A stretch of 64,000 nt of DNA, taken from contig NZ_JBEXMJ010000004.1 in NCBI RefSeq assembly GCF_040610475.1, positions 62,001 to 126,000 on the forward strand, given 5' to 3'. Shown here piece by piece: positions 28,565-42,771 of the stretch. The notes under the pieces were generated by a model, which made no database searches, was not told where the DNA came from, and saw nothing but the letters and a program-made list of their open reading frames with translations. Position 1 is the first letter of the stretch; each line of letters starts with the position of its first letter. Source of the stretch: Actinopolymorpha sp. NPDC004070. GTDB taxonomy: Bacteria; Actinomycetota; Actinomycetes; Propionibacteriales; Actinopolymorphaceae. The translations under genes and the position numbers were made by a program.

Positions 28565-29118
28565 GAGCCTCTCCAAGCCTCAGGTTTATAGGACTCAACC
28601 GTCTTGCCGTTCTCATCTACTTCCCGACCACCTGAGATCGACAAAGTAAACCTCACTCGACGAATCTCATTCTTTCCGCTATCGGCCAGCTTGAAGTCCG
28701 TAACTTTATAGGAACCGAGGTCCTCGAAATGGTTTCCTTTATTCTTGACTTCTTCGACATAGTCTATGTAGCCTTGGGCAGCATTTGAGCCAGGGACAAT
28801 TACCTCGTAAATCTGGCTCGTATCAAGCTTCCGATAAGCTGCGTTAATAACCTGGTAGTAGTTGACGGTGGCGGCGTGGAGTTGTTCTTCCACGGTGCCG
28901 GTGGGGGCCGTCGGGGTGGGTGTCGGCGTGGGGGTTGGAGTCGGGGTCTCCGACGGGGTGGGACTGGCGGACTTGGACGCCGTAGCGGTCGGCGTCTTGC
29001 CGGCGTCGGGTTCGATGTTCTTGCTGCACCCGGACACGCCCAAGCCGACGGCAACCGCGCCGGCGAGCGCGCCGCGAACCAGCGCTGATCTGCCGTACAG
29101 AATCTTCATAGTTCGCAT
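28492..29118 (-). CDS. lipoprotein with Thr/Pro linker and NTF2-like domain (putative)
   Basis: A 208-residue lipoprotein. A signal peptide (MKILYGRSALVRGALAGAVAVGL) ends in the lipobox GVSGC; a Thr/Pro repeat linker (about residues 45-70) then leads to a roughly 140-residue globular part whose alternation (EEQLHAATVNYYQVINAAYRK ... WMAFERRGNRWLAVRQVL) resembles small NTF2/SnoaL-like actinobacterial lipoproteins. That assignment is tentative. ATG at 29118 or 29109 are both possible and neither has a good Shine-Dalgarno. The gene body is about half G+C in places (28621-28680), clearly below the window norm. It overlaps the secreted-protein gene downstream. Confidence 0.72.
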   Translation of the reverse strand: MRTMKILYGRSALVRGALAGAVAVGLGVSGCSKNIEPDAGKTPTATASKSASPTPSETPTPTPTPTPTPTAPTGTVEEQLHAATVNYYQVINAAYRKLDTSQIYEVIVPGSNAAQGYIDYVEEVKNKGNHFEDLGSYKVTDFKLADSGKNEIRRVRFTLSISGGREVDENGKTVESYKPEAWRGSWMAFERRGNRWLAVRQVLGESNR

Positions 29119-29238
29119 ACCGTAGCGAACCCATCGCAAATTGGGTGATCGCTGTCCACAGGCCGTTCCGACCACACCACGTGAACATCGCGGCGCCGCG
29201 AAACGATCACCGAGGCGGCCGACGGGCGCGGACGCAAA

Positions 29239-29277
29239 GGACCCCTGCCGCGGCTCACAGCACCGCGACAGGGGTCC
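29239..29277 (-). terminator. terminator of the gltBD operon
   Basis: A 15-bp stem with one mismatch (29239-29253 with 29263-29277) and a 9-nt loop, about 90 nt beyond the gltD stop; on the minus strand it is followed by TTTGCGT. It is the most terminator-like structure downstream of gltBD. Confidence 0.7.
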
Positions 29278-29347
29278 CCTGCACTACCTCACGAACGGCG
29301 TACGTTCTCGCGAACGGCGTACGTCCGCCCCCGGTGCGGACCCGCCT

Positions 29348-29381
29348 GCGCCTCAGACCACCAGGCGCCTCAGACCACCAG
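29348..29381. repeat. perfect 17-bp tandem duplication across the gltD stop codon
   Basis: Identical 17-bp copies at 29348-29364 and 29365-29381. The gltD TGA (29372-29370) lies inside the second copy, so the end of the coding sequence was duplicated into the 3' untranslated region. A further imperfect pair with 19-nt period lies nearby at 29292-29324. Confidence 0.85.
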
Positions 29382-30846
29382 TGGACGGTCCGTCGGCTTG
29401 ATCGGCGCCGGCAGGGACGTCTGCCCCTCCCGTAGCCACGCGTCGACTCCGGCCGCGCACGCACGGCCCTCGGCGATCGCCCAGACGATCAGCGACTGCC
29501 CGCGCCCGGCGTCACCCGCCACGAACACGCCCTCGACGTTCGTCGCGTACGACGCGTCCCGCTTGATGTTGCCCCGCTCGTCCAGCTCGACCTCGAGCTG
29601 CTCGAGCAGACCGCCGCGGTCGGGCCCGACGAACCCCATCGCCAGGAGCACCAGCTCGGCCGGGATCTCCACCTCGGTGTTCGGGACGGGCTCGAAGCGG
29701 CCGTTCTCGAACTTCACCTCGACCAGGCTGAGCGCACGCACGTTGCCCTGGTCGTCGCCGAGGAACTCCGTCGTCGACACGGCGTACCGCCGGTCGCCGC
29801 CCTCCTCGTGCGCGCTGGAGACGCGGAACAGCATCGGGTACGTCGGCCACGGCTGGTGCACCGGACGCATCTCCGTCGGCTGCGGCATGATCTCCAGCTG
29901 GACGACGTTCGCCGCACCCTGCCGGTGTGCCGTACCCAGGCAGTCGGCGCCGGTGTCGCCACCGCCGATGATGACGACGTTCTTGCCCTTCGCGGTGATC
30001 TGGCCCGGCACCTCCTCGCCGTGAGCGACGCGGTTGGCCTGCGGGAGGAACTCCATCGCCTGGTGGATGCCGCCGAGCTCCCGGCCGGGCATCGGCAGGT
30101 CGCGCGGGATCGTCGACCCCATCGCCAGCACCACCGCGTCGTAACGGGCCCGCAGCTCCTGGCCGGTCACGTCCACGCCGACGTTGACGCCGGAACGGAA
30201 GATCGTGCCCTCACGCGACATCTGGTCCAGCCGCCGGTCGACGACCCGCTTCTCCATCTTGAACTCGGGGATGCCGTACCGCAGCAGGCCACCCACCTTG
30301 TCGGCCCGCTCATACACCGCGACGGTGTGCCCGGCCCGGGTGAGCTGCTGCGCGGCAGCCAGCCCCGCCGGCCCCGATCCCACCACGGCCACGCGCTGGC
30401 CGGTCAGCCACTCCGGCGGTTGCGGAGTCACCCAGCCCTGCGCCCAGGCGCGGTCGATGATCGAGACCTCGACATTCTTGATGGTCACCGGACCACCGGA
30501 GATGGTCTCGTCGATCGCCAGCACGCAGGCCGTCTCGCACGGCGCGGGACACAGCCGCCCGGTGAACTCCGGGAAGTTGTTCGTCGCGTGCAGGCGTTCG
30601 ATGGCGGCGCGCCAGTCGTCGCGCCAGACCAGGTCGTTCCACTCCGGGATGAGGTTGCCGAGCGGGCAGCCCTGGTGGCAGAACGGGATGCCGCAGTCCA
30701 TGCAGCGCCCGGCCTGCTTGCTGATGATCGGCAGCAGCGACGCGCCGATCCCCTCGCCCGGGTAGACCTCGTTCCAGTCGCGAAGCCGTTCTTCGACCGG
30801 CCTTCGGTGCGCTCCCTCGCGGGGGGTGGTGAGGAAGCCCTTCGGG

Positions 30847-30854
<8 letters not shown>
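29370..30854 (-). CDS. gltD: glutamate synthase (NADPH) small subunit
   Basis: A 494-residue flavoprotein that passes electrons from NADPH to the large subunit. N-terminal iron-sulfur cysteines ([24 protein letters not shown] and CPAPCETAC), the FAD site [15 protein letters not shown] and the NADPH site [14 protein letters not shown] are intact, and the C-terminal [23 protein letters not shown] closes the FAD domain. The ATG at 30854 overlaps the end of gltB by 8 bp and begins with the family [10 protein letters not shown] 17-bp tandem duplication lies across its stop codon. Confidence 0.96.
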
Positions 30855-35400
<4,546 letters not shown>

Positions 35401-35664
35401 GTGAATACTCCCGTCGTCAACTCGCGTTGGGACACGCTCAAGGGACGACGTTGGCCCCGGCGGTTGCATGCAGGGTAGCGGACACCTGACGGTGAGCCCC
35501 AGGGACGATGGTCCCGGGCACACCACCTCGTCGTGGCGTCCGCTGTGAGCGAACTTCGGCGGTAGCCGGCAACGCCACAGGTCGCGACAGCATAGGCCGC
35601 GAAGCCGTGGCGGGTCACGGCGGTGTGACGTACTAGCCGAGACGCGCGTTCGATCGTACTTCGG

Positions 35665-37170
35665 TCATTGTGACCCCTCCGGGGGGTTTTCTGTCGAACG
35701 TGTTCGCTCCTCGGACACCTGCCGGCGCCCGGCCCCTCCCCGGCGGGGGTCCCGATCGGGCCCGGCGAAGCGATTGCGCTGGTCGGCGAGGTACTTCTCC
35801 TCCGGGGTGTACCGGTCGTCGCCAGGGTAGCGCTCGTCGGCGAACACGCCGCGGTCCTCGGGGTAGCGTCCCTCGGCGTCCCCCGGGTGGTCCGCCCCGG
35901 CCGGAGCGTCCTGTCGACCGGTCGAGTCCGGTTGTCCGGGCTGCCCGGGTTGCGCGGTCTGCCGGGAAGTCGTCTCGCCGGCCCGCGGCCCGCTCTGTGA
36001 CGGGCGGGCCGCCTCCTCGATCTGGGTGTTCTCGTCCGCCAGCCGGCCGCGGTCGACCACGAGGTGCTGCTCGGCCGCCGAGGCGGGACCCTCGTCCGGA
36101 TCGCCGGGGTCCGCAGAGCCACCGGGGTCGCGGCCGGGATCACTCGTGGCAGGTCCACGCTCGCCGGTCCCCCGGCCGGTTCCCTCCTGGTCGGCCGTGG
36201 GCCGATCGTCCTCGGCCGCCGACCGGCGATCGGCAGCCGCCCGTGAGGCCGCGTCGGAGCCGGCTCCGGTGCCCGCCGCGGCGACGGCCCCATCCCCGAC
36301 GGTGTCGGCGGTGGCACTCGCCTCGTCGCCGGGCGAGGCCGCCGGCGTCGGCTCCACGACGCGTTCGCGGCCCGGGCGAAGCGTGGCGGAGAGGATGAAA
36401 TACAGCATCGCCAGCAGGAACACCAGGACCGAGGTCCAGACGTTCAGCCGCAGGCCGAGGATGTGGTTGACCGGGTCGACGCGGAGGTACTCGATCCAGC
36501 CGCGGCCCAGCGTGTAGCACATGACGTACAGCGCGAACGCCCGCCCGTGGCCGAGCCGGAACCGCCGGTCTGCCCAGATCACCAGCAGCGCGGTGCCGAC
36601 GTCCCAGATGCTCTCGAACAGGAAGGTCGGCTGGAACGTGGCGTACTGCTCATATCCGATCGGACGGTGCGCCGGGTCGATCCGCAGCCCCCACCACGCG
36701 GTGGTGGGGGCGCCGAACAACTCCTGGTTGAACCAGTTGCCCCACCGGCCGATCGCCTGGGCCAGGACGATCCCGGGCGCCAGCGCGTCGGCCAGCGCCG
36801 GGAGCGGGATTCCCCGCCGGCGGCAGGCGATCCAGGCGCCGAGCGCGCCGAAGGCCACCCCGCCCCAGATGCCGAGGCCGCCCTCCCACACCGCGAACGC
36901 CCGCATCGGCTCCCGCCCGGGACCGAAGTAGAGCTGGTAGTCGGTGATCACGTGGTAGAGGCGGGCACCCACCAGGCCGAACGGGACCGCCCAGACGGCG
37001 ACGTCGGCGACGGTCCCCGGGCGGCCGCCGCGTTCGATCCAGCGGCGGTTGCCCAGCCAGACCGCCACGACCACGCCGAGGATGATGCAAATCGCGTACG
37101 CCCGGAGCGGGAGCGGCCCGAGGTGCCACACCCCCTGGGAGGGGCTGGGTATGGAGGCGAGGATCTGCAT
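35665..37170 (-). CDS. lgt: prolipoprotein diacylglyceryl transferase with long disordered C-terminal tail
   Basis: A 501-residue protein. Residues 1-270 are Lgt, the membrane enzyme that adds diacylglycerol to the lipobox Cys of lipoproteins: seven hydrophobic helices, the actinobacterial WEGGLGIWGG segment and the diagnostic GRWGNWFNQELFG. Residues 275-501 are a hydrophilic low-complexity tail rich in Asp, Glu, Gly, Gln and Arg with no predicted domain; a short tail is common in actinobacteria but about 230 residues is long. Its substrates in this window include LivK and the 28.5-29.1 kb lipoprotein. ATG at 37170 starts the family N terminus. Confidence 0.95.
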   Translation of the reverse strand: MQILASIPSPSQGVWHLGPLPLRAYAICIILGVVVAVWLGNRRWIERGGRPGTVADVAVWAVPFGLVGARLYHVITDYQLYFGPGREPMRAFAVWEGGLGIWGGVAFGALGAWIACRRRGIPLPALADALAPGIVLAQAIGRWGNWFNQELFGAPTTAWWGLRIDPAHRPIGYEQYATFQPTFLFESIWDVGTALLVIWADRRFRLGHGRAFALYVMCYTLGRGWIEYLRVDPVNHILGLRLNVWTSVLVFLLAMLYFILSATLRPGRERVVEPTPAASPGDEASATADTVGDGAVAAAGTGAGSDAASRAAADRRSAAEDDRPTADQEGTGRGTGERGPATSDPGRDPGGSADPGDPDEGPASAAEQHLVVDRGRLADENTQIEEAARPSQSGPRAGETTSRQTAQPGQPGQPDSTGRQDAPAGADHPGDAEGRYPEDRGVFADERYPGDDRYTPEEKYLADQRNRFAGPDRDPRRGGAGRRQVSEERTRSTENPPEGSQ

Positions 37171-37229
37171 GGCCTGTGAGACTCCTGCGGGCGAGGATTA
37201 CCGCTGGTTACCGGTCGGACCTTACCCGG

Positions 37230-38012
37230 TCACTGCTTGTTGGTCTTGGCTGCCGCGGAGTCGATCGCGAGCTTCAGTCCGGTCCCGCTGGTGTCACCCG
37301 GGTCGAGCTGCTTGCCGTTGACGAAGACCGTCGGGGTCCCCTGGACGCCGCGCTTGGTGCCGGTCTCGTCGACCGCCTTGACCCAGTCGGCGAACTGGTC
37401 GCCGTTGACGCAGGAGCGGAACGATCCGGAGGTGAGGCCGATCCCCTTGCCGAGCTCGACCAGCTGGGAGTTGGTCCAGCTCTGGCTGTAGTTGGCGTAC
37501 AGCGCGTCGTGCATCTCGCGGGCCTTGCCGGCGTTGACCGCGCACCCGAAGGCGTTCGCGGCGAGCTCGGTCGGGCGGCCGAAGCCGGGCAGCGTGAGGG
37601 GGTAGTAGATCACCCGCGCCTTGCCCGCCTCGACCTGCTGGTTCAGGGTCTTCTCGGCGTCGGACTCGAAGTCCCGGCAGTGCGGGCAGGCGAAGTCCTC
37701 GAACATCTCCACCACGACGGGGGCACCGGCCTTGCCGAAGCCGACGCCGTCGCCCTGGCCGCCCGCCTTGCCGCCGACCGGAGTCGGGTCGCCCTTGGAG
37801 GTCGGTTTGTACGGCGCGACCACGCCCTCGGGGTAGGCCGCGGTGGTGTCGACCTTGGAGCGCTGCCACTGGACGACGACCGCGATGGCGACGATCACCA
37901 CCGCCACGACCACGGCCACGCCGATGCGCATCAGGTTCTCGCGCCGCTTGGCCTGCGCGGCCTGCCGGGCACGCTCGGCGCGCAACTGCTCCCGAGCCGA
38001 CTTCTTGCTCAT
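37230..38012 (-). CDS. membrane-anchored DsbA-like thioredoxin-fold protein
   Basis: A 260-residue protein with a short basic cytoplasmic N terminus, one transmembrane helix (about 28-49) and an extracytoplasmic DsbA/thioredoxin domain with the redox motif CPHC in EDFACPHCRDFES and the cis-Pro loop GVQGTPTVFVNGK. It probably oxidises or isomerises disulfides of exported proteins. A second cysteine pair (FGCAVN, RSCVNG) lies in the helical insertion. It sits 64 nt downstream of trpA, a position commonly held by such genes in actinobacterial trp-lgt clusters. ATG at 38012 is chosen because upstream residues lack character. Confidence 0.9.
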   Translation of the reverse strand: MSKKSAREQLRAERARQAAQAKRRENLMRIGVAVVVAVVIVAIAVVVQWQRSKVDTTAAYPEGVVAPYKPTSKGDPTPVGGKAGGQGDGVGFGKAGAPVVVEMFEDFACPHCRDFESDAEKTLNQQVEAGKARVIYYPLTLPGFGRPTELAANAFGCAVNAGKAREMHDALYANYSQSWTNSQLVELGKGIGLTSGSFRSCVNGDQFADWVKAVDETGTKRGVQGTPTVFVNGKQLDPGDTSGTGLKLAIDSAAAKTNKQ

Positions 38013-38076
38013 GCCGCTCTCCGCCTCGTCTGTCCACCGGCGCCGCAACGTCGCGGCGCCGGATGCTGGTGGTGCC

Positions 38077-38895
38077 TCACTGTCCTGGCCGCCGAACGCC
38101 GTCGGCGAGGTCGCGGGCGAGTTCGCGTACCCGCTCCACGCCGGTGCGCTCGTCGGGCGCGTCCAGCAGGGGGCGTACGAACGCCGAACCGACGATCACC
38201 GCGTCCGCACTCGCCGCCACCTCGGCGGCCTGGTTGCCGTTGGACACGCCGAGCCCGACGCCGACGGGCAGGTCGGTGACCTCCCGCAGCCTGGCGACCA
38301 GCCCCGGGGCACCGGCGCTGGTCTGCTCACGGGCACCTGTCACACCCATCACCGACGCGGCGTAGACGAAACCCCGGGAGGCCCGCGCGGTCAACCGCAG
38401 CCGCTGCGTGGACGACGACAGCGCGACCAGGAAGACCCGGTCCAGGCCGGTCGCGTCGCTTGCGGCGATCCACTCCTCGGCCTCCTCCGGAATCAGGTCG
38501 GGCGTGATCAGCCCCGCCCCGCCGGCCGAGGAGAGGTCCCGTGCGAAGCGTTCAACGCCGTAGCGCTCGATCGGGTTCCAGTACGTCATCACCAGGGTCG
38601 GAACGCCGAGCCCGGACACCGCCTCGACCGTACGCAGGACGTCCTTGGTGCGAGTGCCGCCACGCAGCGCCTGGTCGGCGGCCGCCTGGATGGTCGGCCC
38701 GTCCATCGTCGGGTCGGAGTAGGGCAGGCCGACCTCGAAGACGTCGACACCGCCCTCGGCCATCGCCTCGAACGCCGCGATGGCACCGTCATGGCTCGGG
38801 AACCCCGCCGGCAGATAGCCGACCAGCACCCCGCGGCCCTCCTCCTTCGCTCTGGCGAAGACCGGGCCGACCCCGGTGGACGTCGAGGTGCTCAC
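38077..38895 (-). CDS. trpA: tryptophan synthase alpha chain
   Basis: A 272-residue TIM-barrel enzyme cleaving indole-3-glycerol phosphate to indole and glyceraldehyde phosphate. The catalytic Glu and Asp lie in [15 protein letters not shown], the segment preceding [13 protein letters not shown] is typical, and the phosphate loops ([27 protein letters not shown]) are present. The GTG at 38895 overlaps the trpB stop (GTGA), so translation is coupled to trpB. Last trp gene of this half of the split cluster. Confidence 0.96.
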   Translation of the reverse strand: MSTSTSTGVGPVFARAKEEGRGVLVGYLPAGFPSHDGAIAAFEAMAEGGVDVFEVGLPYSDPTMDGPTIQAAADQALRGGTRTKDVLRTVEAVSGLGVPTLVMTYWNPIERYGVERFARDLSSAGGAGLITPDLIPEEAEEWIAASDATGLDRVFLVALSSSTQRLRLTARASRGFVYAASVMGVTGAREQTSAGAPGLVARLREVTDLPVGVGLGVSNGNQAAEVAASADAVIVGSAFVRPLLDAPDERTGVERVRELARDLADGVRRPGQ

Positions 38896-40196
38896 GCCTT
38901 CTCCTCCGTGCTGTCCCGGCCGTCCTGCTCGGCGTTCTCCCGCTCGGTGCCGGCCGTCTCGACCCCGGGCTTGTCGTCCAGCAGGCCGAACCACGTGGCG
39001 GCGGTGTCGACGTCCTTGTCACCGCGGCCGGACAGGCACACCAGTACGGTCGCGTCCGGGCCGAGGTCCTTGGCCACCCGCAGCGCGCCGGCCACCGCGT
39101 GCGCGGACTCGATGGCGGGGATGATGCCCTCGGTCCGGGTCAGCAGCCGCAGCGCGTCCATCGCCTCCGCGTCGGTCACCGGGAGGTAGGTCGCCCGCCC
39201 GGTGTCGTGCAGCCAGGCGTGCTCGGGCCCCACACCGGGGTAGTCCAGGCCGGCGGAGATCGAGTGGCTCTCGATGGTCTGGCCGTCCTCGTCCTGGAGG
39301 AGGTAGGAGCGGGTGCCGTGCAGGACGCCGACCTGACCGGAGGTGATCGTCGCGGCGTGCCGGCCGGTGTCCACGCCGTCACCGCCGGCCTCGAAGCCGT
39401 ACAGCCGGACGGACTCGTCGGGGACGAACGCGGTGAACGTACCGATCGCGTTGGACCCGCCGCCCACGCAGGCGCACACCGCGTCCGGGAGGGAGCCGGT
39501 CAGCTCGATCGTCTGCGCCCGGGCCTCGTCACCGATGCCGCGGCAGAAGTCGCGCACCATCGCCGGGAACGGGTGGGGACCGGCGGCGGTGCCCAGGAGG
39601 TAGTGGGTGTTGTCGACGGTGGCCACCCAGTCGCGCAGCGCCTCGTTGATCGCGTCCTTCAGCGTCCGGCTCCCGGTGGTCACCGGGATCACCTCGGCGC
39701 CGAGCAACTCCATCCGGGCGACGTTGAGCGCCTGCCGGCGAGTGTCCTCCTCGCCCATGTAGACCACGCACTCCAGGCCGAGGTAGGCGCAGGCGGTGGC
39801 CGTGGCCACGCCGTGCTGCCCGGCCCCGGTCTCGGCGATGATCCGGGTCTTGCCCATCCGGACCGCCAGCAGCGCCTGGCCGAGGACGTTGCGGATCTTG
39901 TGGGCGCCGGTGTGGTTGAGGTCCTCCCGCTTGAGCAGGATCCGGACCCCGGCCACCTCGGACAGGCGGGTCGCGTCGTAGAGCGGGCTCGGGAGGTTGG
40001 CGTACTCCCGGAACATCCGGTCCAGCTCGGCGGTGAACTCCGGGTCGTCCTGAGCGGAGCGGTGCGCCTGCTCGAGTTCGTCCAGCGCGCTGATCAGGGC
40101 CTCGGGGGTGAACCGGCCGCCGAAGCGACCGAAATGTCCGTCGAGTCCCTGACCGAGCACGCCCCGGTCGGTGTTGGCAGCGGCCACGTCAGTCAT
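38892..40196 (-). CDS. trpB: tryptophan synthase beta chain
   Basis: A 434-residue PLP enzyme joining indole and serine. The PLP lysine is in [11 protein letters not shown], followed by [19 protein letters not shown], the phosphate-binding [10 protein letters not shown] and the C-terminal [11 protein letters not shown] charged tail of about 30 residues rich in Glu/Asp extends beyond the fold. ATG at 40196. The 150-nt gap to trpC (40197-40346) holds no recognisable gene, unlike species with a small trpM there. Confidence 0.97.
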   Translation of the reverse strand: MTDVAAANTDRGVLGQGLDGHFGRFGGRFTPEALISALDELEQAHRSAQDDPEFTAELDRMFREYANLPSPLYDATRLSEVAGVRILLKREDLNHTGAHKIRNVLGQALLAVRMGKTRIIAETGAGQHGVATATACAYLGLECVVYMGEEDTRRQALNVARMELLGAEVIPVTTGSRTLKDAINEALRDWVATVDNTHYLLGTAAGPHPFPAMVRDFCRGIGDEARAQTIELTGSLPDAVCACVGGGSNAIGTFTAFVPDESVRLYGFEAGGDGVDTGRHAATITSGQVGVLHGTRSYLLQDEDGQTIESHSISAGLDYPGVGPEHAWLHDTGRATYLPVTDAEAMDALRLLTRTEGIIPAIESAHAVAGALRVAKDLGPDATVLVCLSGRGDKDVDTAATWFGLLDDKPGVETAGTERENAEQDGRDSTEEKA

Positions 40197-40346
40197 CGAC
40201 TCACTTCGGTTCGGTGTCGGGTCGGTTTCCGGACGGCTCGGGCAGATTGTGACTGGCTGGGCTGGTTCCGTACGGTCCGGCCGGTCGCCGGCTCGGCCGT
40301 CAGCCCGGCCATCTCGGGTCGATCATCTTGGGACTGTCATCTCGGC

Positions 40347-41150
40347 TCAGTCATGATGCAGCGCCGGATGGGCGCCGGCGGCAACCAGGTCGGCCACCGC
40401 GGACCGGGGGTCCTTCCCGGTGACCAGGCTCTCGCCGACGAGGACGGCGTGGGCACCGGCGCGGGCGTACTCGATCACGTCGTGGGGCCCACGCACCCCG
40501 GACTCCGCCACCTTGACGATACCGTCCGGGATCTGCGGCGAGATCCGGGCGAACGCCGCCCGGTCGACCTCGAGCGTGCGCAGGTCACGGGCGTTGACGC
40601 CGATCAGCTTCGCGCCCGCGTCGACGGCCCGCTCGGCCTCTTCCTCGGTGTGCACCTCGACCAGCGGGGTGAGACCGATCGAGACCGCGCGTTCGATCAG
40701 CGAGACCAGGGCGTTCTGCCCCAGGGCGGCCACGATGAGCAGCACCAGGTCGGCGCCGTAGGCTCGCGCCTCCCACAGCTGGTAGCTGGTGATCACGAAG
40801 TCCTTGCGGAGGATCGGCACGTCCACCGAGGCGCGCACCGCCCGGAGGTCGTCGATCGAGCCGCCGAACCGGCGCCGCTCGGTGAGGACGCTGATCACGG
40901 CGGCCCCGCCGGCCTGGTAGTCGGTGGCGAGCGCGGCCGGATCGGCGATCGCGGCGAGTGCACCCTTGCTGGGGCTGGACCGCTTGACCTCGGCGATGAC
41001 GGCGACGCCGTCGCCCCGCAGAACCGGGACGGGATCGATCGCGTACGGAAGAAGGGCGACCCGCTTCTTCAGATCGTCGATCGAGACTCTCGCCTGCCGC
41101 TCCTCAAGGTCGGCGCGGACCCCGTCGAGGATCTCGTCGAGAACACTCAC
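40347..41150 (-). CDS. trpC: indole-3-glycerol-phosphate synthase
   Basis: A 267-residue TIM-barrel enzyme. The N-terminal [19 protein letters not shown], the catalytic KRSSPSKG and LRKDFV segments, the [14 protein letters not shown] loop and the phosphate loop [13 protein letters not shown] are all intact. The GTG at 41150 has AGGAAGGA about 10 nt upstream. It begins trpCBA; I see no tryptophan-codon leader peptide in the 41151-41418 region. Confidence 0.96.
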   Translation of the reverse strand: MSVLDEILDGVRADLEERQARVSIDDLKKRVALLPYAIDPVPVLRGDGVAVIAEVKRSSPSKGALAAIADPAALATDYQAGGAAVISVLTERRRFGGSIDDLRAVRASVDVPILRKDFVITSYQLWEARAYGADLVLLIVAALGQNALVSLIERAVSIGLTPLVEVHTEEEAERAVDAGAKLIGVNARDLRTLEVDRAAFARISPQIPDGIVKVAESGVRGPHDVIEYARAGAHAVLVGESLVTGKDPRSAVADLVAAGAHPALHHD

Positions 41151-41353
41151 GCAGTCAGTCCTTCCTGAGCGACCTAAGCGCAGGCGCGGGGTCTTCTGCG
41201 AACGAACCCGCTCTCGCTTCCAGAGACCTGCTCAGAGTAACGACGACCTCCCCCCACCCCGACACCGGCCAGTGTTCGGGGCCTGTCCGTGCAGGGCCGC
41301 ACGCGCGGCGGAGGGCGTGCAGGACCGGACCGGAATCAGGACGAAAAGTGTGC

Positions 41354-41384
41354 GGGCGACGTCAAGGCCTCCGGGACGTCGCCC
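41354..41384 (-). terminator. probable terminator of the RDD protein gene
   Basis: A perfect 9-bp stem (41354-41362 with 41376-41384) with a 13-nt loop, 35 nt beyond the RDD gene stop, followed on the minus strand by GCACACTTTTCGT. It would separate the RDD gene from trpC. Confidence 0.5.
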
Positions 41385-41418
41385 GTGAGGACCGTCCCGG
41401 CCGCCGCCCGCACGACGA

Positions 41419-42153
41419 CTACAGCTTGATGACCAGGCTGGACATCAGCTTGTCGGCGAACGTCTGCCGCTTCTTGTCCCACAGGGGCCAGAGGTAGCCC
41501 ACGTAGCAGGCGAGGGCGTCCAGGAAGTGGGCCAGTCCCCGGACGAACGTCGTGCCGGCTCCGAGCGGCTGCCCGTCCGACTCCCTCACCAGCTTGATGT
41601 TCAGCACCTGCTTGCCGATGCTCTGGCCGGTCTTCCCCTGTCGGAAGACGACGTTCCACAGCGAGAACACGAAGCTCACGAGGTAGAGGAGCGAGGCGAC
41701 CGAGAGGGCCGCGCTCGACGGCTGGCCGCCGCTGCCCAGCGAGGGAATCAGGAAGCCGTATCCGATCGCCGCCGGAATCCCGGAGATCGCCCCGTCGATG
41801 AGCGAGGCACCGACCCGGTAGATCCACGGCGCGAGCAGGTCCCGGTCGATCTCCGGAGTGCCGCCGTACTGGCCGTACTGTCCCGGCTGGCCGTACTGGC
41901 CCTGGTCGTACTGTCCCGGCCGGCCGTACTGCCCGTGGTCCTGGCCCTGGGGGTATGCCTGGCCGTAACCCGGCTGCTGGCCATAACCCTGCTGGCCGTA
42001 CTGACCCTGCTGCTGTTGTCCGCCGTAACCCTGCTGGCCGCTCTGTCCCTGGGCCTGCCGGCCATAGGGATCCTGAGGCTGCGGAGCACCGTGCCGTCCC
42101 GAGGACGGGTCCTCGTCGCGCGCGTCGGGACCCGGCGGGGTCGGTGTACTCAC
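41419..42153 (-). CDS. RDD family membrane protein with Gln/Gly/Tyr-rich N terminus
   Basis: A 244-residue protein in two parts. Residues about 25-105 are low complexity, dominated by Gln, Gly and Tyr (repeats such as QQGYG and GQYGQPGQYG). Residues 110-244 are an RDD domain with three hydrophobic segments, the conserved Arg in APWIYRVGASLIDG, an Asp in LAHFLDALACYVGYLWPLWD and the RQGKTGQSIGKQVLNIKLV loop. RDD proteins are suspected ion or solute transporters; the role here is unknown. The GTG at 42153 has GGAGA 7 nt upstream and begins the usual MSTPTPPG start. Divergent from the DUF2752 gene. Confidence 0.85.
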   Translation of the reverse strand: MSTPTPPGPDARDEDPSSGRHGAPQPQDPYGRQAQGQSGQQGYGGQQQQGQYGQQGYGQQPGYGQAYPQGQDHGQYGRPGQYDQGQYGQPGQYGQYGGTPEIDRDLLAPWIYRVGASLIDGAISGIPAAIGYGFLIPSLGSGGQPSSAALSVASLLYLVSFVFSLWNVVFRQGKTGQSIGKQVLNIKLVRESDGQPLGAGTTFVRGLAHFLDALACYVGYLWPLWDKKRQTFADKLMSSLVIKL

Positions 42154-42268
42154 AACCGTCTCCGTTCTGAAGTCACAAGTGAAGGTGGCACTGAATTCGA
42201 GCAGGTTAGCGGTCAACACCTGCACCTGGAACCAACTCCGGACCACGGGTCGGGGTTACGGTGAATCC

Positions 42269-42748
42269 GTGCCCGATCCGACCCTGACCCGACCGTGCGG
42301 TCCGCCCGCCGGCACCGCCGAGCACCCGGACGTCGTGCCGTCGGACAGCACGCTGGCCGGCATCGCCGTGCTGGGGGCCGCGGGCCTCGGACTGGCGGCG
42401 GCGAACACCGTCTCGGGCGGCCGCTTCGGCGTGCCGTGCCTGCTGCACTCCCTCACCGGACTGGACTGCCCACTGTGCGGTACGACCCGGATGGCCGCCG
42501 CCGTGCTGCACGGCGACCTGGCCGGCGCGCTCCGGTTCAACGCGCCGGCCCTCCTCGCGATCCTGGTCCTCGCCTACCTGTGGCTGAGCTGGGTGCTCGA
42601 ACGCCTCGACGTCCGCGTACGCCTCCCCCGTCCGGCGCCGGGTCCGCGGGCACGGGCGGCGCTGCTCCCGGCGGTGGTGGCGGTGGCCCTGGTCTTCATG
42701 GTGCTGCGCAACCTGCCCTGGCCGCCGTTCACCGCCCTGCACGCCTGA
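42269..42748 (+). CDS. DUF2752 family membrane protein
   Basis: A 159-residue protein with three hydrophobic segments and the diagnostic DUF2752 motif LDCPLCGTTRMAAAVLHGDLAGALRFNAPALL. Function unknown; the CPxCGxTR motif may bind metal or be redox-active. In related genomes it is often found in the trp/HGxxPAAW neighbourhood, but here an accessory block separates it from the HGxxPAAW gene. GTG start with TACGGT 6 nt upstream suggests a leaderless transcript. Confidence 0.85.
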   Translation: MPDPTLTRPCGPPAGTAEHPDVVPSDSTLAGIAVLGAAGLGLAAANTVSGGRFGVPCLLHSLTGLDCPLCGTTRMAAAVLHGDLAGALRFNAPALLAILVLAYLWLSWVLERLDVRVRLPRPAPGPRARAALLPAVVAVALVFMVLRNLPWPPFTALHA

Positions 42749-42771
42749 CCCGCACGTCTGACCGCGCGGAT

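Noticed and set aside
41151-41418. Tryptophan leader peptide/attenuator before trpC
   Set aside because: No short frame with consecutive TGG codons and no overlapping anti-terminator structure was seen.
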